This document shows positions 1 through 5,693 of a stretch of DNA of 5,941 nt, piece by piece. This stretch comes from an uncultured Caulobacteraceae bacterium (GTDB taxonomy: Bacteria; Pseudomonadota; Alphaproteobacteria; Caulobacterales; Caulobacteraceae): contig CALFYB010000194.1 of the NCBI GenBank assembly GCA_937952995.1, positions 1 through 5,941 of the forward strand, read 5' to 3'. Both the position numbers and the translations under genes were made by a program. Position 1 is the stretch's first letter, and each line of letters starts with the position of its first letter. Under the pieces are notes generated by a model that saw nothing but the letters and a program-made list of their open reading frames with translations, did not search any database and was not told the DNA's origin.

Positions 1-1
1 T

Positions 2-451
2 GATGCGGGCCTGACCGGTCGCAAGATCATTGTCGACACCTACGGCGGCGCATCTCCCCATGGCGGCGGCGCCTTCTCGGGCAAGGATCCGACCAAGGTC
101 GACCGCTCGGCGGCCTATCTGTGCCGTTATCTGGCCAAGAACGTTGTCGCTGCGGGTCTGGCCGATAAGTGCACGATCCAGATCTCCTATGCCATCGGTG
201 TGGCCCAGCCCCTGTCCTTCTATGTCGACCTGCACGATACAGGCCGCGTTGATCCGGCGTTGCTTGAGAAGGTCTTGCCGGAAATGGTCGGCGGTGCGAC
301 CCCGCGCGCTATCCGTGAGCACCTAAAGCTTAATCGCCCGATCTATGCCCGCACGGCAGCCTATGGCCACTTTGGCCGCGAGCCAGACAGTGAGGGCGGC
401 TTCAGCTGGGAGCGTACCGATCTGGTCAAGGACTTGAGCGGTCTGGCCTAA
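2..451 (+). CDS. metK: S-adenosylmethionine synthetase, C-terminal part (5' end outside window)
   Basis: Only the last 149 codons are present; the frame is open at the left edge and stops with TAA at 449-451. MetK condenses ATP and methionine into S-adenosylmethionine in the cytoplasm. The fragment opens with DAGLTGRKIIVDTYGG and continues with GGGAFSGKDPTKVDRSAAY, the conserved phosphate/ATP-binding stretch of the family, then ISYAIGVAQP and, near the end, RTAAYGHFGRE. It corresponds to about the last 40% of the usual protein of roughly 380-400 residues. The fragment is intact and ends where the family normally ends. An internal ATG at 200 is in frame but is not a start, because conserved MetK sequence lies upstream of it. 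The next gene, trmB, starts 17 bases downstream on the same strand and uses the product of MetK as methyl donor, so co-transcription is likely. Confidence 0.97.
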   Translation, partial: DAGLTGRKIIVDTYGGASPHGGGAFSGKDPTKVDRSAAYLCRYLAKNVVAAGLADKCTIQISYAIGVAQPLSFYVDLHDTGRVDPALLEKVLPEMVGGATPRAIREHLKLNRPIYARTAAYGHFGREPDSEGGFSWERTDLVKDLSGLA

Positions 452-468
452 TCAGGCTAAGGGGCTCC

Positions 469-1161
469 ATGTCCATCGGCCAAAAACCTCACGGGCCTCT
501 GCGTTCCTATGGACGCATCAAGGCACGGCAACTCAAGACGCGGCAGGCGGGCCTGATCGAGGCCAATCTGCCGCGCCTGTCCATTCCCGATCCCGCCCTC
601 GGCCCGATTGATCCAGCGGTTCTCGCGCCGGGTTTCGATGAGGTCTGGCTCGAGATCGGCTTTGGCGCGGGCGAGCACATGGCCGCCCAGGCTCAGCGCC
701 ATCCCCATGTCCTGATTTTAGGGGCCGAGCCGTTCTTAAACGGGGCCGCGAGTGCTGTTCGTCACATTGATGAGCGCGGTATCGACAATATCCGCATCCT
801 TCAGGGGGATGGGCGCGAACTGGCTGCGGCCCTGCCTGAGGCCTGCCTTTCACGCATCTTCATCCTGTTCCCCGACCCTTGGCCCAAGTCCCGCCATCAC
901 AAGCGCCGTTTGATCCAGCCTGAGGTCATTGCCGAACTGGCGCGGGTCTTGAAGCCGGGCGGACGCCTGCGCTTTGCCACCGATTGGGCCGACTATGCTG
1001 ACTGGACCCTGCAAAGGTTCAATCGCAGCCCCGATTTTCGTTGGACCGCCGAGACCGCCAGCGATTGGACCTCCCCGCCCGCCGACCATGTCACCACGCG
1101 CTATGAAGAAAAGCGCCTCGGCGATTGCGACCCGATTTTCTTGGATTTTGTGCGGGTTTGA
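469..1161 (+). CDS. trmB: tRNA (guanine-N7-)-methyltransferase TrmB
   Basis: A 230-residue class I SAM-dependent methyltransferase that makes m7G46 in the variable loop of tRNAs. Visible family features are the SAM-binding motif LEIGFGAGEH (residues 61-70), the acidic end of the next strand (GAEPF, 85-89), QGDGREL (112-118), the TrmB signature FPDPWPKSRHHKRRL (134-148), LKPGGRLRFATDW (161-173), and the C-terminal TRYEEKRLGDCDPIFLDF (210-227), whose T-R-x-E element is typical of guanine recognition in this family. Length is normal. The ATG at 469 is preceded by AAGGGG about 6 bases upstream. It begins 17 bases after the metK stop, fitting a metK-trmB unit. The N-terminal residues 1-25 are basic (YGRIKARQLKTRQ), as usual for TrmB and consistent with tRNA contact. 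No strong terminator directly follows its stop; the first good one lies about 100 bases downstream. Confidence 0.95.
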   Translation: MSIGQKPHGPLRSYGRIKARQLKTRQAGLIEANLPRLSIPDPALGPIDPAVLAPGFDEVWLEIGFGAGEHMAAQAQRHPHVLILGAEPFLNGAASAVRHIDERGIDNIRILQGDGRELAAALPEACLSRIFILFPDPWPKSRHHKRRLIQPEVIAELARVLKPGGRLRFATDWADYADWTLQRFNRSPDFRWTAETASDWTSPPADHVTTRYEEKRLGDCDPIFLDFVRV

Positions 1162-1192
1162 GCGGCACTGCAGGCGGCTAAAAAAGGGGGAC

Positions 1193-1221
1193 GTGACAAG
1201 CCGCCATTAGAAGCCTATAAG
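1193..1221 (+). promoter_or_regulatory. Putative sigma70-type promoter for rimP-nusA
   Basis: GTGACA at 1193-1198 (5 of 6 matches to TTGACA) and TATAAG at 1216-1221 (5 of 6 matches to TATAAT) are separated by exactly 17 bases. The predicted start would be near A1228, giving a leader of about 82 bases before the rimP TTG. It lies in the 148-base gap between trmB and rimP. Seen in sequence; activity is inferred. Confidence 0.6.
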
Positions 1222-1259
1222 ACCCCTACATCGATCGATGGCGTTGGATGACGCTTTCG

Positions 1260-1289
1260 AGCGGCGGCCGGAAGGCTCGCCGCTTTTTT
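1260..1289 (+). terminator. Intrinsic terminator / possible attenuator in the rimP leader
   Basis: AGCGGCG (1260-1266) pairs perfectly with CGCCGCT (1278-1284). Inside it GCC (1267-1269) pairs with GGC (1274-1276) around a GGAA tetraloop, with T1277 bulged. The stem runs directly into a T-tract (1284-1289). This is a textbook intrinsic terminator. It lies downstream of the putative promoter at 1193-1221 and upstream of the rimP start, so it may end metK-trmB transcripts, attenuate rimP-nusA, or both. It also shows that an upstream in-frame ATG at 1238 is unlikely to be the rimP start. Confidence 0.75.
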
Positions 1290-1297
1290 GTTGCTTT

Positions 1298-1312
1298 GAG
1301 AGGCTAAGCTTG
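1298..1312 (+). promoter_or_regulatory. Ribosome binding site and TTG start that define rimP
   Basis: GAGAGG at 1298-1303 lies 6 bases before TTG at 1310-1312. The ATG at 1238 in the same frame has no purine-rich site before it. GCTT (1293-1296) can pair with AAGC (1306-1309), which would leave the GAGAGG in the loop. Confidence 0.7.
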
Positions 1313-1873
1313 CGCGGCAAGACCAGTGAAGACCGGGACCTGATCGCCCTCCTCGACCCCGTGGTTGAGGCGGCGGGCTTTGAGCTCGTGCGTCTGCGTC
1401 TGATGAGCGGCACCCAGACCCGACGCCTGCAGCTGATGGCTGAGCGTCCTGATGGCACCATGAATGTCGAGGGCTGCGCGATGCTGTCGCGTGCCGTGGC
1501 CGAGGTGCTGGACGCTGCCGACCCCATTACCGGGGAATATCTGCTGGAGGTTTCGAGCCCCGGCATTGATCGCCCCCTGACCCGCCTCAAGGACTTCGAG
1601 ACCTATGAAGGCCTCGAGGCCCGCATCGAACTGGACCGCCTCTGCGAAGGGCGCAAACGCTTCAAGGGCCAGTTGGCCGGACTTGAAGATGACGCTGTCG
1701 CTATCAATTTAGAGGGCGAGCCTGACCATACCACCTTGATCCCCTTTGATTGGGTGATTGAGGCCAAGCTCGTCTTGACCGACGAGTTGATGAAACGTGG
1801 CGCAGACGAACGCGCTTCCCGAATGACCCCGCAAGATTCGCTAGATGGCGAAGACGAAGAGGACCTGGCCTAA
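1310..1873 (+). CDS. rimP: Ribosome maturation factor RimP
   Basis: A 187-residue cytoplasmic protein that binds the 30S subunit and helps its late maturation. From the TTG start it reads MRGKTSEDRDLIALLDPVVE, matching the N-terminus I recall for caulobacterial RimP. The N-terminal alpha/beta domain (about 1-92) includes GFELVRLRL (23-31), the cis element DAADPITGEYLLEVSSPG (68-85) and the hallmark VSSPGIDRPL (81-90). The C-terminal SH3-like domain covers about 95-160 (FKGQLAGLEDDAVAINLEG, then FDWVIEAKLV). The tail is acidic (GEDEEDLA). An ATG at 1238 would add 24 residues (MALDDAFERRPEGSP...), but those codons span the terminator hairpin and resemble nothing in the family, so I reject it. 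The stop TAA overlaps the nusA ATG as TAATG, which suggests translational coupling; rimP next to nusA is a widely conserved pairing. Confidence 0.93.
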   Translation: MRGKTSEDRDLIALLDPVVEAAGFELVRLRLMSGTQTRRLQLMAERPDGTMNVEGCAMLSRAVAEVLDAADPITGEYLLEVSSPGIDRPLTRLKDFETYEGLEARIELDRLCEGRKRFKGQLAGLEDDAVAINLEGEPDHTTLIPFDWVIEAKLVLTDELMKRGADERASRMTPQDSLDGEDEEDLA

Positions 1874-3501
1874 TGAGCGTCACCGGCATTTCCGCAAACC
1901 GGCTTGAACTCCTGCAGATCGCTGACGCCGTCGCGCGTGAGAAATCGATCGAAAAGGAAATCGTGATCGAAGCCATCGAGGAGGCGATCCAAAAGGCAGC
2001 GCGCTCGCGTTATGGCGCTGAGCACGATATCCGCGTCCATATCGACACCCGCACCGGCGAAATGACCATCACTCGCGTGGTGACGGTGGTCGCGGACGGT
2101 GCGGTCGAGAACGAATATGCCGAGCAGTCCTTGAGCGACGCCTTGAAGGGCGACAAGGAAGCGGCCATCGGTAAGACCTACACTGAAATCCTACCACCCT
2201 TCGAGTTTGGCCGCGTCCAGACCCAGATGGCCCGTCAGGTCGTGACCCACAAGGTCCGCGAAGCTGAGCGTGAGCGTCAGTACGAAGAGTTCAAGGACCG
2301 CATCTCCGAAGTGGTCAATGGCACGGTCAAGCGCGTCGAATATGGCAATGTCATTGTCGATCTCGGCCGCGGCGAAGGCATTATGCGCCGCGACCAAGCC
2401 ATTCCGCGTGAAAACTTCCAGATCGGCGACCGCGTCCGGGCCTACATCTATGATGTGCGCCGCGAGACCAAGGGCCCGCAGATCATGCTCAGCCGCGCCC
2501 ATGGCGGCTTCATGGCCAAGCTGTTCGCGCAGGAAGTGCCCGAAGTCTATGACGCCGTCATCGAGATCCGCGCCGTTGCCCGCGATCCCGGCAGCCGCGC
2601 CAAGATGGCCGTGGTCTCTAACGACAGCTCCATCGATCCCGTCGGCGCTTGCGTCGGTATGCGCGGTAGCCGCGTTCAGGCCGTTGTCGCCGAGCTTCAG
2701 GGCGAGAAGATCGACATCATCCAATGGTCACCCGATGAAGCCACCTTCATCGTCAACGCCTTGGCCCCTGCCGAAGTCACCAAGGTCGTGCTCGACGAAG
2801 AGGACGAGCGCGTTGAAGTGGTGGTGCCGGACGAGCAACTGTCGCTGGCCATTGGTCGCCGCGGTCAGAACGTGCGTCTGGCTAGCCAGTTGACCGGCTG
2901 GCAGATCGACATCATGACCGAAAGCCAAGAGAGCGAGCGTCGTCAGCGCGAATTTGCCGAGCGCACGACCCTGTTCCAAGAGGCCTTGGACGTCGACGAG
3001 GTTATCGCCCAACTGCTGGTCACCGAAGGCTTTGCCGCTGTTGAAGACGTGGCCTATGTCGAGGCTGAAGAGATCGCCAGCATCGAAGGCTTTGATGATG
3101 ACACCGCCGAGGAACTACAGGCTCGCGCCCGTGACTTCCTTGAGCGTGAAGCTGCTGAGTTGGATGCCAAGCGTCGCGCCCTCGGCGTCGAGGATGGCCT
3201 GCTTCAGATCGAAGGTTTGACCATTCCGATGGCCATTGCCCTCGGTACCGGCGAGGTTAAGACCGTTGAAGATCTTGCCGATCTGGTCCCAGACGATCTG
3301 CGCGGCTGGTTCGAAGCCAAGGATGGTGCCCGCGTGCGTCAGCCTGGTCTGCTGGAAAGCTTCAACCTGTCACCGGAAGATGCCGAAGCCCTTATCATGC
3401 GCGCCCGTGTCGTGATGGGCTGGGTCGAGGCCCCGGAAGCGGCTGAAGGCGAGTCTGAGATTGAAGCCGACCTTGAGACCGAGGCCGATGCCGAGGCTTG
3501 A
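1873..3501 (+). CDS. nusA: Transcription termination/antitermination factor NusA
   Basis: A 542-residue NusA, which binds RNA polymerase and nascent RNA to control pausing, intrinsic termination and rRNA antitermination. Domains in order: the N-terminal RNA polymerase-binding domain (about 1-130, with ANRLELLQIADAVAREKSI and FGRVQTQMARQVV), the S1 domain (about 145-208, GTVKRVEYGNVIVDLGRGEG), KH1 with its GxxG loop in GMRGSRV (262-268), KH2 with GRRGQNV (328-334) followed by RLASQLTGWQIDI, and two helix-hairpin-helix acidic repeats (about 371-425 and 438-518, the second with LLESFNLSPEDAEALI). It ends in an acidic tail (517-542). All key parts are intact and the length suits alphaproteobacterial proteins that carry the extra repeats. 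The ATG overlaps the rimP stop by one base; GAAGAGG about 10 bases upstream can serve as binding site. The sequence looks most like Caulobacterales NusA to me, from memory rather than a search. Codons are biased, with GGG rare, as in a highly expressed gene. Confidence 0.97.
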   Translation: MSVTGISANRLELLQIADAVAREKSIEKEIVIEAIEEAIQKAARSRYGAEHDIRVHIDTRTGEMTITRVVTVVADGAVENEYAEQSLSDALKGDKEAAIGKTYTEILPPFEFGRVQTQMARQVVTHKVREAERERQYEEFKDRISEVVNGTVKRVEYGNVIVDLGRGEGIMRRDQAIPRENFQIGDRVRAYIYDVRRETKGPQIMLSRAHGGFMAKLFAQEVPEVYDAVIEIRAVARDPGSRAKMAVVSNDSSIDPVGACVGMRGSRVQAVVAELQGEKIDIIQWSPDEATFIVNALAPAEVTKVVLDEEDERVEVVVPDEQLSLAIGRRGQNVRLASQLTGWQIDIMTESQESERRQREFAERTTLFQEALDVDEVIAQLLVTEGFAAVEDVAYVEAEEIASIEGFDDDTAEELQARARDFLEREAAELDAKRRALGVEDGLLQIEGLTIPMAIALGTGEVKTVEDLADLVPDDLRGWFEAKDGARVRQPGLLESFNLSPEDAEALIMRARVVMGWVEAPEAAEGESEIEADLETEADAEA

Positions 3502-3509
3502 TCTTGGTG

Positions 3510-3608
3510 TGAGGGGCTTGCCCCTCATTCCATTCCCCCATTGGGGGGAGATGATTTTAATTTAGACCCTCGTCTGTTGGGCGGGGGTCGGTGAGGGACC
3601 TTTCCCTC
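3510..3608 (+). repeat. Cluster of four hairpins between nusA and ylxR
   Basis: The 123-base gap holds four inverted repeats in a row: TGAGGGG (3510-3516) with CCCCTCA (3521-3527); CCCCC (3535-3539) with GGGGG (3543-3547); GACCCTCG (3565-3572) with CGGGGGTC (3582-3589), including one G-T pair; and GAGGGA (3593-3598) with TCCCTC (3603-3608). None is followed by a clean T-run, although an AT-rich stretch (3552-3564) follows the second. The CCCCCATTGGGGGGAG core resembles a palindromic intergenic repeat I recall from Caulobacter-type genomes. It may be a processing or stabilising element, a weak terminator, or a repeat insertion. The last stem ends just before the ylxR binding site. Confidence 0.6.
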
Positions 3609-3624
3609 CGGAGACTTCGCGCCC

Positions 3625-4152
3625 TTGACCACCGCTGACGTGCCCATAGAGCAGGACGCCTCTTTGCAAGAGGCCCCGCAAGAGGCGCGTGCGCACCGGA
3701 CCAAGGCGCAAGCCGATCGCGAGCGTCGCTGCATTGTCAGCGGCGAGGTGGTGCCGGAAGAAAAGCTCATTCGTTTTGTGGCGGGTCCGGGCGGCGTGGT
3801 TGTCCCCGATCTGGCGCGTAAGCTGCCGGGGCGTGGGCTTTGGGTCACCGCCAATCGCGAGGCTGTTACGACGGCTGCCAAGAAGGGTGCCTTTTCCCGC
3901 GCCGCGAAGGCCAAGCTGTCGGCCCCTGCTGATCTGGCCGATCAGGTGGAGCGGCTCTTAACCCAGCGGGTTCTGGATGGTCTGGGCCTGTTGAACCAGA
4001 ACGCCGCCCGCGCCAGCATGGCGCAGAACCCGCGCGCCCGCGATGCGGCCCGCGCCACCCATGCGGGGCTTGTCGCCGAATACAGCCGCGCCGCCCGCGC
4101 CTGCCTTCCCCACCGCGCCTATCTGCGCAGTCTGCAAAAGGAAACCGCATGA
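3625..4152 (+). CDS. ylxR: YlxR (DUF448) RNA-binding domain protein with aberrant C-terminus
   Basis: A 175-codon frame from TTG at 3625, with GGAG at 3610-3613 (11 bases upstream); no ATG is available before the conserved domain. Residues 33-110 are a clear YlxR domain: RRCIVSGEVVPEEKLIRFV (34-52), VVPDLARKLPGRGLWVT (59-75), KKGAFSRAAKAK (86-97), then DLADQVERLLTQRVLDGLGLL (103-123). In alphaproteobacterial homologues the last stretch is followed by an L7Ae-like RNA-binding domain that starts LGLARRAG. Here the family match stops at residue 123 and a 52-residue alanine/arginine-rich tail follows. The gene follows nusA as usual, but infB, its normal downstream neighbour, is missing. The stop overlaps the next gene as ATGA. 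I read this as a truncated ylxR fused in frame to foreign sequence, or an assembly join; a genuinely shortened variant is less likely. The domain call is firm, the integrity of the gene is not. Confidence 0.85.
   Translation: MTTADVPIEQDASLQEAPQEARAHRTKAQADRERRCIVSGEVVPEEKLIRFVAGPGGVVVPDLARKLPGRGLWVTANREAVTTAAKKGAFSRAAKAKLSAPADLADQVERLLTQRVLDGLGLLNQNAARASMAQNPRARDAARATHAGLVAEYSRAARACLPHRAYLRSLQKETA
3994..4152 (+). other. In-frame tail of unknown origin, possibly the 3' end of a gene upstream of the GH4 gene
   Basis: From residue 124 of the ylxR frame the protein reads NQNAARASMAQNPRARDAA and ends HRAYLRSLQKETA. I do not recognise it. It is coding-like: GC-rich third positions, no stop, and an ATGA overlap with the GH4 start, an arrangement typical of operon partners. 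AAGGAAA at 4138-4144 inside this tail is a good ribosome binding site for the GH4 gene. The likeliest reading is that it is the C-terminus of the natural upstream neighbour of the GH4 gene, whose 5' part has been replaced by ylxR. It could also be a non-homologous tail of this particular YlxR. Confidence 0.4.
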
Positions 4153-5636
4153 GCTTCAAGATCGCCATCATCGGGGCAGGATCGGTCGGCTTTACCAAAA
4201 AGCTGTGCTCGGACATCCTGAAGGTGCCCGAGTTTGAGGATGTGGAAATCGCCCTGACCGATATCAACGCGCAAAACCTTGATATGGTTCAGCAAATCAT
4301 TTCACGCATCGTGAATGTCAACGGGTTGAGAACCCGCGTGACCGCCACAACCGACCGGCGCGCGGCGCTGACAGGGGCGCGCTATGTGATGAATGTGGTC
4401 CGCATCGGCGGGCTGGAGGCTTTTGCCGACGATATCCGAATCCCGTTGAAATACGGGGTCGATCAATGCGTGGGCGATACGATCTGCGCGGGCGGCCTGA
4501 TGTATGCCCAACGCGGGATTCCGGCCTTGCTGGAATTCTGCAAGGATATCCGCGAGGTCAGTGAACCCGGCGCGTTGTTGCTGAACTATGCCAACCCGAT
4601 GGCGATGATGACTTGGGCGGCGATTGACCATGGCGGGGTCAAGACCGTGGGCCTGTGCCATGGCGTGCAGAACGGCCACCGCCAGATCGCCCGCGCGCTT
4701 GGGGTGCCGATGGCGGAAACCGACATCTTTTGTTCGGGCATCAATCATCAGACCTGGTATCTGGATATCCGACATCAGGGCCGCAAAGTGGGGCATGACG
4801 CCTTGCTGGCCGCATTTGAGGCGCATCCCGTCTTTGCGCGTCAGGAAAAGGTGCGGATCGATGTGCTGCGTCGGTTTGGATTTTATTCAACAGAATCAAA
4901 TGGTCATCTGTCGGAATATCTGCCGTGGTATCGCAAGCGTCCCGACCAGATTGCCGACTGGATCAGCACCGATGACTGGATCCATGGCGAAACCGGTGGC
5001 TATCTGCGCTATACAACCGAGAACCGCAACTGGTTCGAAACCGACTTTCCGGTCTTTTTGGAAGAGGCCGGCAAGCCCCTGTCGAGCTATGAGCGCACCG
5101 ACGAACACGCCAGCCACATCCTTGAGGCGCTGGAAACGGGGCGGCCCTATCGCGGCCATTTCAATGTGAAAAACGGTGGTGTGATCCGCAATCTGCCCGC
5201 CGATTGCATCATCGAAAGCCCCGGTTTTGTGGATCGCTTCGGGATCAACATGGTGGAAGGCGTGACCCTGCCGGATGCTTGTGCCGCGACGTGCAACGTG
5301 TCGGTGTCGGTGCAGCGGATGGGGATGAAGGCGGCGTTGACGGGGGATGTGGATTTGCTGAAGCAAGCGGTGCTGCATGATCCGCTGGTAGGCGCGATCT
5401 GCACGCCCGAAGAGGTCTGGCAGATGGTGGACGAGCTGCTGGTGGCGCAGGCTGCCTGGCTGCCGCAATATGCCCATGCCATTCCTGCAGCGGCAGAGCG
5501 GCTGAAAACCCCGCGCGTGAAAACCCGCGACTGGGCCGGCGCCGCGCGGCAAGAGGTCCGCTCAGTCGAGGCGCTGCGGGCAGCCGGGGCCACGAAGGCC
5601 GAGGGGCATGGTCTGGGCACGAAGGTGATGGGCTAG
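4149..5636 (+). CDS. Glycoside hydrolase family 4 (alpha-glycosidase; alpha-glucuronidase-like motif)
   Basis: A 495-residue GH4 enzyme. This family cleaves glycosides by an unusual oxidation-elimination route that needs NAD+ and a divalent metal, usually Mn2+. The N-terminal Rossmann fold shows KIAIIGAGSVGF (4-15) and the acidic strand end ALTDIN (35-40). NYANPMAM (146-153) is the conserved asparagine-proline segment, C170 in GLCHGVQ (168-174) and H200 in SGINHQTWYL (196-205) match the metal ligands of the family. GVTLPDACAATCNVSVSVQ (371-389) belongs to the C-terminal domain. There is no signal peptide, so it is cytoplasmic and would act on imported oligosaccharides. Automated annotation would probably call it MelA alpha-galactosidase, but that group typically has CHSV where this has CHGV, the pattern reported for alpha-glucuronidases. 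It is about 45 residues longer than E. coli MelA, mainly through a tail after 450 (RLKTPRVKTRDWAGAARQEV). The ATG has AAGGAAA just upstream. No transporter or regulator is in view. Family assignment is firm; substrate is not. Confidence 0.93.
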   Translation: MSFKIAIIGAGSVGFTKKLCSDILKVPEFEDVEIALTDINAQNLDMVQQIISRIVNVNGLRTRVTATTDRRAALTGARYVMNVVRIGGLEAFADDIRIPLKYGVDQCVGDTICAGGLMYAQRGIPALLEFCKDIREVSEPGALLLNYANPMAMMTWAAIDHGGVKTVGLCHGVQNGHRQIARALGVPMAETDIFCSGINHQTWYLDIRHQGRKVGHDALLAAFEAHPVFARQEKVRIDVLRRFGFYSTESNGHLSEYLPWYRKRPDQIADWISTDDWIHGETGGYLRYTTENRNWFETDFPVFLEEAGKPLSSYERTDEHASHILEALETGRPYRGHFNVKNGGVIRNLPADCIIESPGFVDRFGINMVEGVTLPDACAATCNVSVSVQRMGMKAALTGDVDLLKQAVLHDPLVGAICTPEEVWQMVDELLVAQAAWLPQYAHAIPAAAERLKTPRVKTRDWAGAARQEVRSVEALRAAGATKAEGHGLGTKVMG

Positions 5637-5693
5637 GGGCAGGCCGACCCTCCGGGGGGAGTATTTAGGGCCAAGATGAAGCCGCTTGGTGCT
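5637..5693. promoter_or_regulatory. Convergent intergenic gap with a Rhodobacteraceae-type motif
   Basis: This is the gap between the GH4 stop and the stop of the opposing oxidoreductase. It contains CTCC (5650-5653) and GGAG (5658-5661) around GGGG, followed by TATTTAGGGCCAAGATGAAG (5662-5681). Strings of the form CTCCGG..GGAGTATTT..GGCCA..ATGAAG are frequent after genes in Rhodobacteraceae genomes, by my recollection, and probably act in transcript ending. The stem here is short and the T-run weak, so I do not call a classic terminator. Confidence 0.45.

Noticed and set aside
1162..1190. Possible trmB terminator right after its stop (GCGGCACTGCAGGCGGC then six A)
   Set aside because: The stem pairing is poor and the following run is A, not T, on the coding strand; the hairpin at 1260-1289 is far better.
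1238..1309. N-terminal extension of RimP, or a separate leader peptide from ATG 1238
   Set aside because: No ribosome binding site before this ATG, the codons span a terminator hairpin, and there is no stop to make a separate leader peptide. The TTG at 1310 fits the family.
2191..2724. 177-codon open frame on the - strand inside nusA
   Set aside because: It lies wholly within a clear nusA coding region; GC-rich codon bias opens the antisense frame. The product is low-complexity and resembles no family I know.
4302..4826. 174-codon open frame on the - strand inside the GH4 gene
   Set aside because: It is antisense to the conserved GH4 motifs and has no independent coding evidence.
4896..5552. 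218-codon open frame on the - strand inside the GH4 gene
   Set aside because: Antisense shadow of the intact GH4 sequence; histidine/arginine/proline-rich product with no recognisable motif.
3977..5618. 11-base match ATGGTCTGGGC at 3977-3987 and 5608-5618, considered as microhomology at the putative breakpoint
   Set aside because: A match of this length is expected by chance in about 6 kb, and the second copy lies inside the GH4 3' end, not at a junction.
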